Assembly (NCBI RefSeq): GCF_000808535.1
Contig: NZ_JWLV01000012.1
Coordinates: 62,001 to 126,000 of the forward strand
Origin: Vibrio sinaloensis
Lineage (GTDB): Bacteria > Pseudomonadota > Gammaproteobacteria > Enterobacterales > Vibrionaceae
Direction: 5' to 3'
Length of the DNA stretch: 64,000 nt
Shown here: one piece after another, positions 11,004 through 20,544 of the stretch
Layout: every line of letters starts with the position of its first letter
How positions within the stretch are numbered: the stretch's first letter is position 1
Notes under the pieces: generated by a model
The model's input: the letters and a program-made list of their open reading frames with translations, nothing else
Databases searched by the model: none
Told to the model about the DNA's origin: nothing
Program-made: the position numbers and the translations under genes

Positions 11004-12182
11004 ATGAAAAAAACAACGCTAATTAAATCCGTTTTTGCGTCTTCTATTGCGCTTTCTGCAACCTTCGCAACTTCTGCCATCGCAACACCTATTGTTGTGC
11101 CAGACGCCCCTCAGATCGCCGCTAAAGGCTACGTGCTAATGGACTTCCATTCAGGCAAAGTCTTGGCTGAGAAAGAGATGAACACCAAGCTATCTCCGGC
11201 TAGCTTAACCAAAATGATGACCAGTTACGTCATCGGCCAAGAGCTTGAGCGCGGTAACATCTCACTGCAAGACGATGTGACTATCAGCAAAAATGCTTGG
11301 GCGAAAAACTTCCCAGATTCTTCGAAAATGTTCATTGAAGTCGGTACCACAGTCAAGGTTGAAGACCTGAATCGTGGCATCATCATTCAATCGGGTAACG
11401 ACGCTTGTGTCGCAATGGCTGAGCACATTGCAGGCTCTGAAGATGCCTTTGTTGATTTGATGAACGCATGGGCAGACACCATTGGCATGAAAGACACCCA
11501 CTTTGCCAATGTGCATGGTCTAGACAACCCAGATCTTTACTCAACGCCTTACGACATGGCGTTGCTTGGTAGCGCGCTTATCCGTGATGTGCCAGACGAG
11601 TACCGCATCTACTCAGAAAAGAAATACACCTACAACGGCATCACCCAATACAACCGCAATGGTCTGCTTTGGGATAAGAGCATGAACGTTGACGGCATTA
11701 AAACTGGCCACACAAGTAATGCCGGTTACAGCTTAGTGAGCTCAGCAACGGAAGGCAAAATGCGTCTTGTTGCGGTTGTGATGGGCACTAAGAATGCCAA
11801 TGCTCGTAAATCAGAAAGCAAAAAGTTACTGAGTTACGGCTTCCGCTTCTTTGAAACAGTAGCACCACACAAAGCAGGCGAAACCTTCGTCGAAGAAAAA
11901 ATCTGGATGGGCGACAAAGACATGGTTGCCTTAGGTCTTGATCAAGACACCTATGTCACGCTACCTCGCGGCCAAGCGAAAAACCTAAAAGCCAGCTTCG
12001 TACTTGAAAAAGAGCTACAAGCCCCAATTAGTAAGGGTGATGTTGTTGGTAAGCTATACTATCAACTAGAAGGCAATGATGTTGCTGAGTACCCGCTTCT
12101 TGCACTTGAAGATGTAGAAGAAGGTAGTCTATTTAGCCGTCTTTGGGATTACATTGTTATGCTATTCAAGAGCTTCTTGTAA
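11004..12182 (+). CDS. dacA: D-alanyl-D-alanine carboxypeptidase (PBP5)
   Basis: Periplasmic DD-carboxypeptidase that trims the terminal D-Ala from peptidoglycan stem peptides. The signal peptide ends near residue 27 (SAIA). The three active-site motifs are in order: SLTK (Ser67-Lys70), SGN (130-132) and KTG (233-235). After the all-beta domain, the last 20 residues (SLFSRLWDYIVMLFKSFL) form the amphipathic membrane anchor typical of PBP5. The 392 residues are normal. It lies 88 bases after rlpA, a gap that may hold its own promoter (TTGAGA at 10949), and ends in a strong terminator. Confidence 0.97.
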   Translation: MKKTTLIKSVFASSIALSATFATSAIATPIVVPDAPQIAAKGYVLMDFHSGKVLAEKEMNTKLSPASLTKMMTSYVIGQELERGNISLQDDVTISKNAWAKNFPDSSKMFIEVGTTVKVEDLNRGIIIQSGNDACVAMAEHIAGSEDAFVDLMNAWADTIGMKDTHFANVHGLDNPDLYSTPYDMALLGSALIRDVPDEYRIYSEKKYTYNGITQYNRNGLLWDKSMNVDGIKTGHTSNAGYSLVSSATEGKMRLVAVVMGTKNANARKSESKKLLSYGFRFFETVAPHKAGETFVEEKIWMGDKDMVALGLDQDTYVTLPRGQAKNLKASFVLEKELQAPISKGDVVGKLYYQLEGNDVAEYPLLALEDVEEGSLFSRLWDYIVMLFKSFL

Positions 12183-12200
12183 TTCTTGATGAATTCATCG

Positions 12201-12227
12201 AAAAAGCCGCTCAATGCGGCTTTTTTT
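12201..12227 (+). terminator. Intrinsic terminator after dacA
   Basis: AAAAAGCCGC and GCGGCTTTTTTT flank a 5-nt loop TCAAT, giving a GC-rich stem and a run of seven T. Confidence 0.9.
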
Positions 12228-12321
12228 ATCACATGAGCCTCATGGCTGATGTATTGAGATTTAACGTTATTAGCAGTACTATTCCGCGCTGCGAAGAAAC
12301 CTGTTCAACTTGGAGTGTCCT

Positions 12322-12600
12322 ATGCTGACTATTAACTCAGACGCAAAACTGAAAGACCTGCTCGAGTTCCCATGCTCATTCACCTACAAGGTTATGGGCT
12401 ATGCAAAACCAGAACTGCCAGAAAAGGTTCTTGAAGTGATCCAACGCCATGCTCCAGGTGATTACAGCCCAGTTGTAAAACCAAGCGCAAAAGGCAATTA
12501 CCATTCCGTGTCAGTAAACATCACTGCCACGTCGATCGAGCAAGTTGAAACCCTTTACAAAGAACTGGGTGAAATCGATATTGTTCGCATGGTTCTATAA
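12322..12600 (+). CDS. ybeD: YbeD family protein (DUF493)
   Basis: A 92-residue cytoplasmic protein of the DUF493 family, in its usual place between dacA and lipB. It has the conserved segments [29 protein letters not shown] and [14 protein letters not shown], which form a small ferredoxin-like alpha-beta fold resembling ACT domains in the E. coli YbeD structure. The ATG at 12322 is preceded by GGAG at the right distance; an upstream in-frame Met four codons earlier overlaps that site and is unlikely. Its role is not established; a link to lipoate metabolism is only suggested by gene order. Confidence 0.92.
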   Translation: MLTINSDAKLKDLLEFPCSFTYKVMGYAKPELPEKVLEVIQRHAPGDYSPVVKPSAKGNYHSVSVNITATSIEQVETLYKELGEIDIVRMVL

Positions 12601-12625
12601 TTTTTTGAGAACTTCAATTTTTTTT

Positions 12626-12652
12626 GAAAGCAGCGAAAGCTGCTTTCTTTTT
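12626..12652 (+). terminator. Intrinsic terminator after ybeD
   Basis: GAAAGCAGC-GAAA-GCTGCTTTC is a 9-bp stem with a stable GAAA tetraloop, followed by TTTTT. It separates ybeD from lipB. Confidence 0.85.
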
Positions 12653-12713
12653 AGATATCAAGTAGATAATAATCCTGTAAAATCTCTAGGGTTAAAAATG
12701 TGTTACTGGTATA

Positions 12714-12742
12714 TAGTTGATTCTGTTGATCCAGTTTATAAT
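12714..12742 (+). promoter_or_regulatory. Possible promoter for lipB-lipA
   Basis: A perfect -10 hexamer TATAAT (12737-12742) lies 35 bases before the lipB start and downstream of the ybeD terminator. The -35 is poor (TAGTTG at 17-bp spacing; TTGATT at 14 bp), so only the -10 is persuasive. Confidence 0.38.
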
Positions 12743-12777
12743 CTCCCCCACTTTATGAATCGACGATAGGATCAGCG

Positions 12778-13431
12778 ATGCAAAACCAGCTTGTAGTCAA
12801 GTATCTCGGCCGACAAGATTATCAACCAATCTGGCAAGCCATGCATGATTTCACTGATACTCGCACTGACGAAACGCCTGATGAAGTTTGGCTTGTAGAG
12901 CACAACCCAGTCTTCACTCAAGGCCAAGCAGGTAAAGCAGAGCACCTTTTGAATACAGGTGATATTCCGGTCGTTCAAAGTGACCGCGGTGGTCAAGTGA
13001 CTTACCATGGTCCAGGCCAACTTGTGGCCTATTTTTTGATAAACCTTCGTCGTAAAAAATTAGGGGTTCGAGATTTGGTTACTCATATAGAGAACCTAGT
13101 GATCAACACCCTAAAACACTACAATATTGAATCAGCAGCACGACCTGACGCCCCAGGCGTCTACGTTGACGGTAAGAAAATCTGCTCTTTGGGTTTACGA
13201 ATCCGTAAAGGCTGCTCATTCCATGGTCTCGCTCTAAACGTCAATATGGATTTGAGCCCATTTCTGCGCATCAACCCCTGTGGTTATGCCGGAATGGAAA
13301 TGGTTCAGGTGAGCCAATTAGGTGGACCAGAAGATATAGAGCACGTTGAAAGAACCTTAGTCGATGAACTGGTAACTTTGCTAGGTTACGAGCAAGTTGA
13401 ATTCAGCACAGAAGCTCCTTCTGTACGATAA
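12778..13431 (+). CDS. lipB: Octanoyl-[acyl carrier protein]:protein N-octanoyltransferase
   Basis: Transfers the octanoyl group from acyl carrier protein to the lipoyl domains of 2-oxoacid dehydrogenases and GcvH. The 217-residue protein has the family signature [16 protein letters not shown] (about residues 70-85), the catalytic Lys134 in [11 protein letters not shown] and the acyl-thioester Cys168 in INPCGYAG. The start follows AGGA with suitable spacing. It is 23 bases upstream of lipA, whose product inserts sulfur into the attached octanoyl chain, so the pair makes protein-bound lipoate from endogenous fatty acid. Confidence 0.97.
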   Translation: MQNQLVVKYLGRQDYQPIWQAMHDFTDTRTDETPDEVWLVEHNPVFTQGQAGKAEHLLNTGDIPVVQSDRGGQVTYHGPGQLVAYFLINLRRKKLGVRDLVTHIENLVINTLKHYNIESAARPDAPGVYVDGKKICSLGLRIRKGCSFHGLALNVNMDLSPFLRINPCGYAGMEMVQVSQLGGPEDIEHVERTLVDELVTLLGYEQVEFSTEAPSVR

Positions 13432-13454
13432 GAAGTAAAGAGAAGCAAAGAAGC

Positions 13455-14420
13455 ATGAGTAAACCAATCCAAATGGAAAAAGGCGTCAAGTATCGCGACG
13501 CTGATAAGATGGCATTAATTCCTGTAAAAAATATGCCTACCGAGCAGAAAGAAGTTCTGCGCAAACCCGACTGGATGAAGATCAAGCTACCAGCAGATAG
13601 TCAGCGCATTCAAGACATTAAGTCCGCAATGCGTAAAAACAACCTGCACTCAGTTTGTGAAGAAGCCTCATGCCCTAACCTTGCTGAATGTTTCAACCAC
13701 GGTACTGCTACCTTTATGATTTTAGGTGCGATCTGTACTCGTCGCTGCCCTTTCTGTGACGTTGCCCACGGTCGCCCACTGGCACCAGAAGCGGAAGAGC
13801 CGAAGAAACTGGCGAAAACCATTCAAGACATGAAGTTGAAATACGTGGTAATCACTTCTGTTGACCGCGACGACCTTCGTGATGGCGGTGCGCAGCACTT
13901 TGCTGACTGTAACCGTGAAATCCGTGAGTTAAACCCGCACATTAAGATCGAGACGCTGGTTCCTGATTTCCGTGGTCGTATGGATGTGGCACTAGAGCTA
14001 CTTAAAGACAATCCACCAGATGTCTTTAACCACAACCTAGAAACCGCTCCTCGTCTGTACCGCAAAGCTCGACCTGGTGCGAACTACAAATGGTCTTTGG
14101 ATCTACTGAAGAAGTTTAAAGAGCAGCACCCTGATATCCCGACTAAGTCTGGCATCATGATGGGTCTTGGTGAGACCAAAGAAGAGATCATTGAAGTACT
14201 GAAAGATCTTCGCGAACATGGCGTTACTATGCTGACACTAGGTCAATACCTTGCACCAAGTCGCCACCACCTACCGGTTGAGCGCTACGTGCCGCCTTCA
14301 GAGTTTGATGAGCTAAAAGAGATCGCACTCGAACTTGGCTTTACTCACGCCGCTTGTGGTCCATTTGTCCGCTCCTCTTACCACGCTGACCTTCAAGCGC
14401 AAGGTGTAGAAATTAGCTAA
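13455..14420 (+). CDS. lipA: Lipoyl synthase
   Basis: Radical-SAM enzyme that inserts two sulfurs into octanoylated lipoyl domains. Two iron-sulfur cluster motifs are present: the auxiliary cluster [12 protein letters not shown] (Cys68, 73, 79) and the radical-SAM cluster CTRRCPFC (Cys94, 98, 101). Further family blocks include [17 protein letters not shown] and [20 protein letters not shown], and the C-terminal RSSYHA carries the conserved serine ligand of the auxiliary cluster. Length (321 residues) is normal. It is second in the lipBA operon and ends in a strong terminator. Confidence 0.98.
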   Translation: MSKPIQMEKGVKYRDADKMALIPVKNMPTEQKEVLRKPDWMKIKLPADSQRIQDIKSAMRKNNLHSVCEEASCPNLAECFNHGTATFMILGAICTRRCPFCDVAHGRPLAPEAEEPKKLAKTIQDMKLKYVVITSVDRDDLRDGGAQHFADCNREIRELNPHIKIETLVPDFRGRMDVALELLKDNPPDVFNHNLETAPRLYRKARPGANYKWSLDLLKKFKEQHPDIPTKSGIMMGLGETKEEIIEVLKDLREHGVTMLTLGQYLAPSRHHLPVERYVPPSEFDELKEIALELGFTHAACGPFVRSSYHADLQAQGVEIS

Positions 14421-14440
14421 TCTAGAAGCTAGATTGATTG

Positions 14441-14471
14441 AAAAGCTGACTGAATAGGTCAGCTTTTTTTT
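14441..14471 (+). terminator. Intrinsic terminator after lipA
   Basis: AAAGCTGAC-TGAATAG-GTCAGCTTT is a 9-bp stem followed by a run of T. Confidence 0.9.
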
Positions 14472-14560
14472 ATCGTCCCTTGAATGAGACAGCGCACTTC
14501 TATAGGCTTACTCTACAAACATGATAAACCTGTCTCAGGTAACTTCGCCAAGGATCTAAT

Positions 14561-14890
14561 ATGAAAAAATTGGGATTAGCTGCTGCTATCGTACTAGCGG
14601 CATTAACCGCTGGCTGTGCTTCAAATACTAAGCAAGACAATTTCCGTGAAGCCTCTTTCGAACTTTGTAATACAGAAGTTGATATCTATTCAGTAAGTGA
14701 TGATGGCCGCGTAAGAATTGTCTGTTCAGACGGTTCGAAGTTCGCCTTAAACAGTGAAGAGACGCTAGAAACCATGCGCGATATTAATATCGACTACTGT
14801 GACGGCGAAGGTCTCGGTAAGTTTAACGAAAGCAGAAAATACTACTCGTTCAAGTGTAAATCAGGAACATTACTGAGTATTTCAAAATAA
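14561..14890 (+). CDS. Small cysteine-rich lipoprotein of unknown function
   Basis: A 109-residue exported lipoprotein I do not recognise as a named family. The signal peptide ends in the lipobox LTAGC with the lipidated Cys at residue 19, followed by ASN, which predicts outer-membrane sorting. The mature part holds four more Cys (in ELCNTE, RIVCSDG, DYCDGEG and FKCKSG), enough for two disulfides, and reads as a compact beta-rich domain; the spacing of the VCSDGSKF and KCKSGTLLSIS strands is loosely reminiscent of MliC-type lysozyme inhibitors, but that is a guess. It is a single gene between two terminators. Confidence 0.75.
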   Translation: MKKLGLAAAIVLAALTAGCASNTKQDNFREASFELCNTEVDIYSVSDDGRVRIVCSDGSKFALNSEETLETMRDINIDYCDGEGLGKFNESRKYYSFKCKSGTLLSISK

Positions 14891-14909
14891 GCTCGGAACA
14901 CCGATACTG

Positions 14910-14942
14910 AAAGGGTTGATGTAAAAACATCAGCCCTTTTTG
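14910..14942 (+). terminator. Intrinsic terminator after the small lipoprotein gene
   Basis: AAAGGGTTGATG and CATCAGCCCTTT pair around a 6-nt loop TAAAAA (one G.T pair), followed by TTG and further T. Confidence 0.85.
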
Positions 14943-15013
14943 TTTTATGCGTCCTCTTCAAGAGATTCCCTACTCGCTCCTTCGTCACTCTATGGAATGA
15001 CAAAAAACCAAGA

Positions 15014-15039
15014 TCAAAAAAGGGCTCAATGAGCCCTTT
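15014..15039 (-). terminator. Intrinsic terminator downstream of glyA
   Basis: Read on the - strand, AAAGGGCTC-ATT-GAGCCCTTTTTT is a 9-bp stem with a 3-nt loop and T-run. It lies about 110 bases beyond the glyA stop; the interval 15040-15147 contains nothing I recognise. Confidence 0.8.
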
Positions 15040-15147
15040 CAACATAGTTTTCAAAGTAGATGGACGAAATTCAAGGAGCTCACACGGAGTTTGCGCTAGC
15101 AAATGAGTATGTGCGACACAGAAGTTCGTTCACTCTACGAAGAAAAA

Positions 15148-16398
15148 TTAAGCGTAAACTGGTAGGCGCTTACAGATCTCTAGTACTTTAGCTTTCGTTG
15201 CTTCGATAACTTCCTCGTTGCCGATGTTATCTAGAACGTCACACATCCAGTTTGCTAGTTCAGTTGCGTCTGCTTCAGTGAAACCACGGCGAGTGATTGC
15301 TGGAGAACCTACGCGGATACCTGAAGTCACGAATGGGCTACGTGGATCGTTTGGTACTGAGTTCTTGTTTACTGTGATGTTTGCCGCGCCTAGTGCTGCG
15401 TCTGCATCTTTACCTGTGATGTCTTTGTCGATTAGGTCAACTAGAAACAGGTGGTTTTCAGTACCGTTAGAAACGATTTTGTAACCACGCTCTTGGAACT
15501 GAGCCACCATCGCTTTTGCGTTCTTCACTACGCGAGCTTGGTACTCTTTGAACTCAGGTTCCATTGCTTCTTTGAACGCTACCGCTTTACCAGCGATTAC
15601 GTGCATTAGTGGACCACCTTGACCGCCAGGGAATACTGCTGAGTTCAGCTTCTTGTACATCTCTTCGCCAGCGTTAGACAGGATTAGACCACCACGTGGA
15701 CCTGCTAGTGTTTTGTGCGTTGTTGTAGTCACAACGTGCGCGTGTGGTACTGGCGTTGGGTAAACACCTGCAGCGATAAGGCCAGCAACGTGCGCCATAT
15801 CTACGAATAGCCAAGCACCTGCTTTGTCTGCGATTTCACGCATGCGAGCCCAATCTACGATTTGAGAGTAAGCTGAGAAACCACCGATGATCATCTTTGG
15901 TTTGTGCTCTAGAGCAAGTTGCTCCATCTCGTCGTAGTTGATTTGGCCAGCTTCATCGATACCGTAAGGAATAACGTTGTAGTGCTTACCCGAGAAGTTG
16001 ACTGGTGAACCGTGAGTCAGGTGACCACCGTGCGCTAGGCTCATACCTAGAACTGTATCGCCTGGATTCAGAAGAGCCATGTAAACAGCGCTGTTTGCTT
16101 GAGAACCAGAGTGTGGCTGTACGTTTGCGTATTCACAACCGAAAAGCTCACATGCACGATCGATAGCAAGAGCTTCTGCTTTATCAACGTACTCACAACC
16201 ACCATAGTAGCGCTTGCCTGGGTAACCTTCAGCGTACTTGTTTGTTAGCTGAGAACCTTGAGCTTCCATTACACGTGGGCTGGTGTAGTTTTCTGAAGCG
16301 ATAAGTTCAATGTGTTCTTCCTGGCGAAGAGTTTCTTCTTGGATTGCTGCGAACAGTTCCGCATCGTAATCTGCGATGTTCATATCACGCTTTAGCAT
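15148..16398 (-). CDS. glyA: Serine hydroxymethyltransferase
   Basis: PLP enzyme converting serine and tetrahydrofolate to glycine and 5,10-methylene-THF, the main source of one-carbon units for purine, thymidylate and methionine synthesis. The Schiff-base Lys229 lies in [14 protein letters not shown]; other family blocks are [20 protein letters not shown] and [10 protein letters not shown]. The 416 residues are normal. The start at 16398 is preceded by AGGAGATACAG; a second Met five codons later is possible but lacks a ribosome-binding site. A PurR-type operator in the leader matches its known regulation in enterobacteria. Confidence 0.98.
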   Translation of the reverse strand: MLKRDMNIADYDAELFAAIQEETLRQEEHIELIASENYTSPRVMEAQGSQLTNKYAEGYPGKRYYGGCEYVDKAEALAIDRACELFGCEYANVQPHSGSQANSAVYMALLNPGDTVLGMSLAHGGHLTHGSPVNFSGKHYNVIPYGIDEAGQINYDEMEQLALEHKPKMIIGGFSAYSQIVDWARMREIADKAGAWLFVDMAHVAGLIAAGVYPTPVPHAHVVTTTTHKTLAGPRGGLILSNAGEEMYKKLNSAVFPGGQGGPLMHVIAGKAVAFKEAMEPEFKEYQARVVKNAKAMVAQFQERGYKIVSNGTENHLFLVDLIDKDITGKDADAALGAANITVNKNSVPNDPRSPFVTSGIRVGSPAITRRGFTEADATELANWMCDVLDNIGNEEVIEATKAKVLEICKRLPVYA

Positions 16399-16477
16399 CT
16401 GTATCTCCTGACTCAGATTAAGACTTTAAAATTGCAAAAAAACTGATTTCTGACCTAAATACCGACGTTTTTACCTG

Positions 16478-16493
16478 ACGCAAACGTTTGCAT
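16478..16493. promoter_or_regulatory. PurR operator upstream of glyA
   Basis: ACGCAAACGTTTGCAT closely matches the E. coli PurR consensus, and its inner 14 bases (16479-16492) would need only one change to be a perfect palindrome around CAAACGTTTG. It lies about 85-100 bases upstream of the glyA start codon, just downstream of the candidate -10, where a bound repressor would block elongation or initiation. glyA is a known PurR target in E. coli. Confidence 0.85.
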
Positions 16494-16509
16494 TAAGCTA
16501 ATGACGCGC

Positions 16510-16537
16510 ATTCTACATAATTTGATCTAGGTCATAA
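16510..16537 (-). promoter_or_regulatory. Candidate glyA promoter
   Basis: On the - strand, TAGAAT (16515-16510) with TTATGA 16 bases upstream and a GC-rich GCGCGTC discriminator. The -35 is weak; position relative to the PurR box makes it plausible. Confidence 0.4.
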
Positions 16538-16726
16538 AGAGAAAATTCAAATTTTTCTCATGCAGTTTTTTCATAATGATTTACGAGAATCGTCATGTTG
16601 GCACTTTTTACGGCTCGTACTGAGCTAAGTGTCAAATCTATCCTTTACACCCCGTAAAACGATGATTACATAGGTTTACCTTAAATTTCCCTCTCAAGCT
16701 ACCGAAATCCTTAATTTTTAAATAGT

Positions 16727-17362
16727 ATGCACGCCATTATTTACTGGTTAAATTTCAAATTGATGGAAAAACACTCAAGAAAGGAAGACTGGGTCGCAAT
16801 TTTAACTGGCACGTTTTTAGTTGCTCAGGGCGTCTTCTTCCTGCAATCCGCTTCGTTACTGACTGGCGGAACCACTGGCTTAGCGTTATTGGTTAGCCAA
16901 TTTGTATCGATTTCATTTGGTACGCTCTATTTTATTGCTAACTGCCCATTCTACTTATTGGCGTGGAAACGATTTGGCGCTCGATTCGCCTTCAACAGTG
17001 CTATTTCTGGCGCTTTGGTTTCGATTTTTGCTGACCATCTCTACTTGGTGATTAGCTTAGACACGATCAATGAGGTGTACTGCGCGGTCGCGGGTGGACT
17101 GTTGATGGGATTAGGCATGTTGATTTTGTTCCGCCATCGCTCAAGCCTTGGGGGATTCAATGTCTTGTGTCTCTTTATTCAAGACAAGTTTGGCATTTCG
17201 GTGGGTAAATCTCAGCTTGCTATCGACTTTTGTATCTTAATTGCCTCTTGCTTCTTTGTATCAATCGAAGTCATTGGCCTATCGATTCTTGGCGCTATTG
17301 CTCTAAACCTTGTACTAGCAATGAACCATAAGCCAACTCGCTACTCTGTGAATTACGGTTAA
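16727..17362 (+). CDS. YitT family membrane protein
   Basis: Inner-membrane protein of the YitT/DUF161 family with about five to six hydrophobic segments across 211 residues; typical blocks are LLTGGTTGLALL (about residues 46-57), NCPFYLLAWKRFG and RHRSSLGGFNVLCLF. The biochemical role of the family is not firmly known; some members have been proposed as small-molecule transporters. It lacks the C-terminal DUF2179 domain found in longer Firmicute members. The start is uncertain: neither the Met at 16727 nor the Met at 16763 (MEKHSRKEDW) has a clear ribosome-binding site, and the second would give the more usual N-terminus. Confidence 0.85.
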   Translation: MHAIIYWLNFKLMEKHSRKEDWVAILTGTFLVAQGVFFLQSASLLTGGTTGLALLVSQFVSISFGTLYFIANCPFYLLAWKRFGARFAFNSAISGALVSIFADHLYLVISLDTINEVYCAVAGGLLMGLGMLILFRHRSSLGGFNVLCLFIQDKFGISVGKSQLAIDFCILIASCFFVSIEVIGLSILGAIALNLVLAMNHKPTRYSVNYG

Positions 17363-17383
17363 TTACCACGCTTCATAAAAATT

Positions 17384-17414
17384 AAGGGTTGATGCATCGG
17401 CATCAACCCTTTTT
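17384..17414 (+). terminator. Terminator between YitT-family gene and RND pump (bidirectional)
   Basis: AAGGGTTGATGC-ATCG-GCATCAACCCTT is a perfect 12-bp stem followed by TTTC and TTTTTT on the + strand; on the - strand it is followed by AATTTTTA, so it can serve both convergent genes. Confidence 0.85.
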
Positions 17415-17419
17415 CTTTT

Positions 17420-20400
17420 TTAGTTCAACTCACCATGGGAACTTCGAGCTTTCACATCATGGCTAAGCTCTCGGTTAAGCTCTGCCTCTACGTGTCCCGG
17501 AGCCTGTGTACTTGCCGAAATCAATCGGTACATCGCAGGAATCACAAACAAGGTTACGAGCGTCGCAAAAGCCATGCCGAAGAAAATAACCGTACCGACA
17601 GCCACTCGGCTTTCATAGCCCGCGCCCGTCGAAACAATCAAAGGAATCGCCCCCGCCAGTGTCGTAAACGCAGTCATCATGATTGGACGTAAACGGCGAG
17701 CCGACGCATCCAAAATAGCTTTTTCAAACTCGATCCCTCTATCTCGAAGCTGGTTAGCAAACTCAACGATTAAGATACCGTTTTTGGTCACCATACCGAT
17801 CAGCATGATCATCCCGATTTGGCTATAGATGTTGAGACCCTGCCCCATCAAGAATAATCCAAGGAATCCACCAAACACGCCCATAGGCACCGTGAACATC
17901 ACCACCAGCGGGTTAATAAAGCTCTCAAATTGAGCAGCAAGAACCAAATACGCGACCAGCAAAGCCAAGGCAAAGACCACTAAGATACTCGATTGATTCT
18001 CTTTGTAATCTTTCGATTCTCCCGAGTAACTCACGGAAATATCCCCTGGAAGTAACTCAATCGCTTGCTGATCTAAAAAGTCGAGCGCTTCGCCAAGCGT
18101 GTAGCCATCGGATAAGTTGGCCGTAATCGTGATCGCCTTTTGCTTGTTGTAGTGCGACAGGCGAATCGACGAAGCCACCTCTTCAATTTTGGTCACGGCA
18201 TCAAGAGTAACTAATTCGCCAGAAGCAGTGCGCATGTAGATTTGGCTTAAATCCGCAGCGTTGTTAAAGCTGTCTTCGTCGCCTCGCAAGTAAACATCGT
18301 ACTCTTCACCGCGTTCGACAAACGTAGTTTCACTCTTACCACCAAGCATAATCTCAAGCGTGTCAGAAATATCCGAGACTCGAATACCAAGCTCTGCTGC
18401 ACGCTGCTTATCCACTGTGACAACTAACTCAGGCGTTTTTTCGGAGTAATTGATGTCTGCGCCTTCCATGTAAGGCGACTCTTCCGCTAAACGCTCTAAT
18501 TTTTCCGCCCACTGTTTTAACTCTGGGTAATCACTGCCGCCTAGTACAAATTGAACCGGCTCACTCGATCCACCTCGGAATCCAGGCATAAATGGGAAGA
18601 CGCGCACATCAGGGATACCAGTCAACGCCTTGCGGACTTGGCCTAGCGCCTGCTGCGCGGTGACATCACGGTCATTCCAGTCCTCTAAGATCATGATCAC
18701 GAAGCCCGTTTGGTCACCAGCGTTCCCCCCAAAGGCAGGCGATTGAATACTGAACGACTTCAAGAAACCTTGACCAAGCAAAGGCATTAAACGCTCTTCA
18801 ACAATATCCATATTGGCCGACATGCGGTTATAACTGGTGGCATCGGCGCCACGAACAAAAGCAAAGATTACCCCGCGGTCTTCAGATGGTGTGAGCTGTG
18901 CAGGCACCTGCTGCATTAACCCCCAACTGCCGCCAATACAAGCGAGGATGACAAGCGGTGCTGCCCATTTCCAATTTAGTGCCGAGCGAAGAACCTTACG
19001 ATAACCAGATTCCAGATGACCAAACATACGGTCAATAAACAGGTTGAAGCGGTTCGGTTTTACGTTAGCTTTTAGAAGCTTGCTACCCAGAACAGGAGTT
19101 AGCGTCAAGGCAATCAAAGATGAGAAGATCACCGACATTGCCAGCAATACGGAAAACTCAGTAAATAGCAGACCGACCATACCATCCATAAAGGAGATAG
19201 GCAGAAACACCATGACAAGTACCAAGGTGGTTGCGATTACAGCAAAGCCTACCTCACGGGTCCCTTTGTACGCAGCGAGTAGCGGCTTTTCACCATTTTC
19301 GATGTGGTGGAAAATGTTCTCGACCACAACGATTGCGTCATCGACAACCAGACCAATCGACAGAATCAACGCCATTAGGGTGATAAGGTTGATGGAAAAG
19401 CCAAAGTAATACGCGGCGATAAAGGAAGAAATCAAGGATACTGGCACAGTCACCGCAGGAATCAGGGTTGCCCTTGCTTGGCCAATAAAGATGTACAAAA
19501 CAAGGATTACCAATCCGCCGGTAATAAAGAGCGTGCTATATACTTCAGCAATCGAGCGCTCAATGAATACGGTTGAGTCGTAATCAATGGCTAAACGCGT
19601 TCCTTCCGGCAAAAATTGTTGAATGTTCTCGACTTCGGTATGGACTCGGTCAGCAACTTCCAGTGGGTTGGCATCAGATTGAGGCACAATCCCCATACTC
19701 ACATTGACTACGCCGTCACTTTTGAAAGTGGAGTTTTCGTTTTCTGCACCGATGTAAACGTCTGCGACATCTCTTAAATAGATTGGCGAGTTATCACTGG
19801 CACGTTTAACCACCAAGTATTCGAAATCTTCGGCTTGGTTATAGCTGCGCGCCGTGCGCACCGACATCACAATCTGATCGTTGCGTACTTCACCACCTGG
19901 GCTTTCAATGTTTTCGCTGCGCAGCGCTGAAGTTATGTCAGAGGTAGTGACGCCGCGACCAGCCATTTGTTCAGGCTTGAGCTTAACGTACATCACTTTG
20001 TACAAACCGCCCGAAATGTCCACCGAGCTCACACCTGAGATCAAGCTAAAGCGATCCATCAAGACACGCTCAACATAATCGGTAAGCTGAGTGCGGTCCA
20101 TTTCAGAAGAGCTTAAGTTGATATAGAGCGAAGCCTCACCCGAACCATTATTCTTAAACACAACGGGATCGTCAGCTTCATCAGGTAACGATCGCTGGGC
20201 ACGAGCAACGGCATCACGGACATCACTGACACCGGTATTTAAGTCGTAACCTAAATCGAAGGTGATGGTAATCCGAGACATGCTGTTGCGAGTGGTCGAG
20301 GAGATTTCATCAATACCGCTTATCCCCGATAACTGATCTTCCAGCACCGAGGTGATTTGGCTTTCGATGATGGTGGCAGATGCCCCCTCATAGCGGGTAC

Positions 20401-20542
20401 TGATCGAGACGACTGGGCTTTCAATGTCAGGCATCTCACGTACAGCCAACTTACTGAACGACACAATACCAAACACGCACAGCAGTAAACTAAGCACCAG
20501 TGCAGCGACTGGTCTTTTCACAGACACATCAGAGAGCAACAT
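17420..20542 (-). CDS. vexH: RND-family efflux pump, inner-membrane transporter (VexH-like)
   Basis: Proton-driven multidrug exporter of the hydrophobe/amphiphile efflux class, 1040 residues, 12 membrane segments with two large periplasmic loops. The paired Asp residues of the proton relay are Asp401-Asp402 in SIGLVVDDAIVVVENI, and the second-half signature GMVTKNGILIVEFANQ is present. The start overlaps nothing: it lies two bases after the adaptor gene stop, so the two are coupled. No outer-membrane channel gene is adjacent, so a TolC-type channel elsewhere must be used. The name follows V. cholerae VexGH, which from memory also neighbours the tre genes; orthology is inferred from this order, not tested. 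Confidence 0.9.
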   Translation of the reverse strand: MLLSDVSVKRPVAALVLSLLLCVFGIVSFSKLAVREMPDIESPVVSISTRYEGASATIIESQITSVLEDQLSGISGIDEISSTTRNSMSRITITFDLGYDLNTGVSDVRDAVARAQRSLPDEADDPVVFKNNGSGEASLYINLSSSEMDRTQLTDYVERVLMDRFSLISGVSSVDISGGLYKVMYVKLKPEQMAGRGVTTSDITSALRSENIESPGGEVRNDQIVMSVRTARSYNQAEDFEYLVVKRASDNSPIYLRDVADVYIGAENENSTFKSDGVVNVSMGIVPQSDANPLEVADRVHTEVENIQQFLPEGTRLAIDYDSTVFIERSIAEVYSTLFITGGLVILVLYIFIGQARATLIPAVTVPVSLISSFIAAYYFGFSINLITLMALILSIGLVVDDAIVVVENIFHHIENGEKPLLAAYKGTREVGFAVIATTLVLVMVFLPISFMDGMVGLLFTEFSVLLAMSVIFSSLIALTLTPVLGSKLLKANVKPNRFNLFIDRMFGHLESGYRKVLRSALNWKWAAPLVILACIGGSWGLMQQVPAQLTPSEDRGVIFAFVRGADATSYNRMSANMDIVEERLMPLLGQGFLKSFSIQSPAFGGNAGDQTGFVIMILEDWNDRDVTAQQALGQVRKALTGIPDVRVFPFMPGFRGGSSEPVQFVLGGSDYPELKQWAEKLERLAEESPYMEGADINYSEKTPELVVTVDKQRAAELGIRVSDISDTLEIMLGGKSETTFVERGEEYDVYLRGDEDSFNNAADLSQIYMRTASGELVTLDAVTKIEEVASSIRLSHYNKQKAITITANLSDGYTLGEALDFLDQQAIELLPGDISVSYSGESKDYKENQSSILVVFALALLVAYLVLAAQFESFINPLVVMFTVPMGVFGGFLGLFLMGQGLNIYSQIGMIMLIGMVTKNGILIVEFANQLRDRGIEFEKAILDASARRLRPIMMTAFTTLAGAIPLIVSTGAGYESRVAVGTVIFFGMAFATLVTLFVIPAMYRLISASTQAPGHVEAELNRELSHDVKARSSHGELN

Positions 20543-20544
20543 GA

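Larger units (their letters stand above)
16399..16726. other. Divergent intergenic region glyA / YitT-family gene
   Basis: This 328-base AT-rich gap holds a PurR-type operator and a plausible glyA promoter in its left half. In its right half TTTACA (16644) and TTACAT (16666) at 16-bp spacing could drive the + strand gene, but the match is weak. I see no small ORF with a ribosome-binding site and no recognisable riboswitch here. Confidence 0.6.

Noticed and set aside
12143..12769. Small + strand frames overlapping the dacA end, the terminators and ybeD.
   Set aside because: They run through intrinsic terminators and lack ribosome-binding sites and conserved features.
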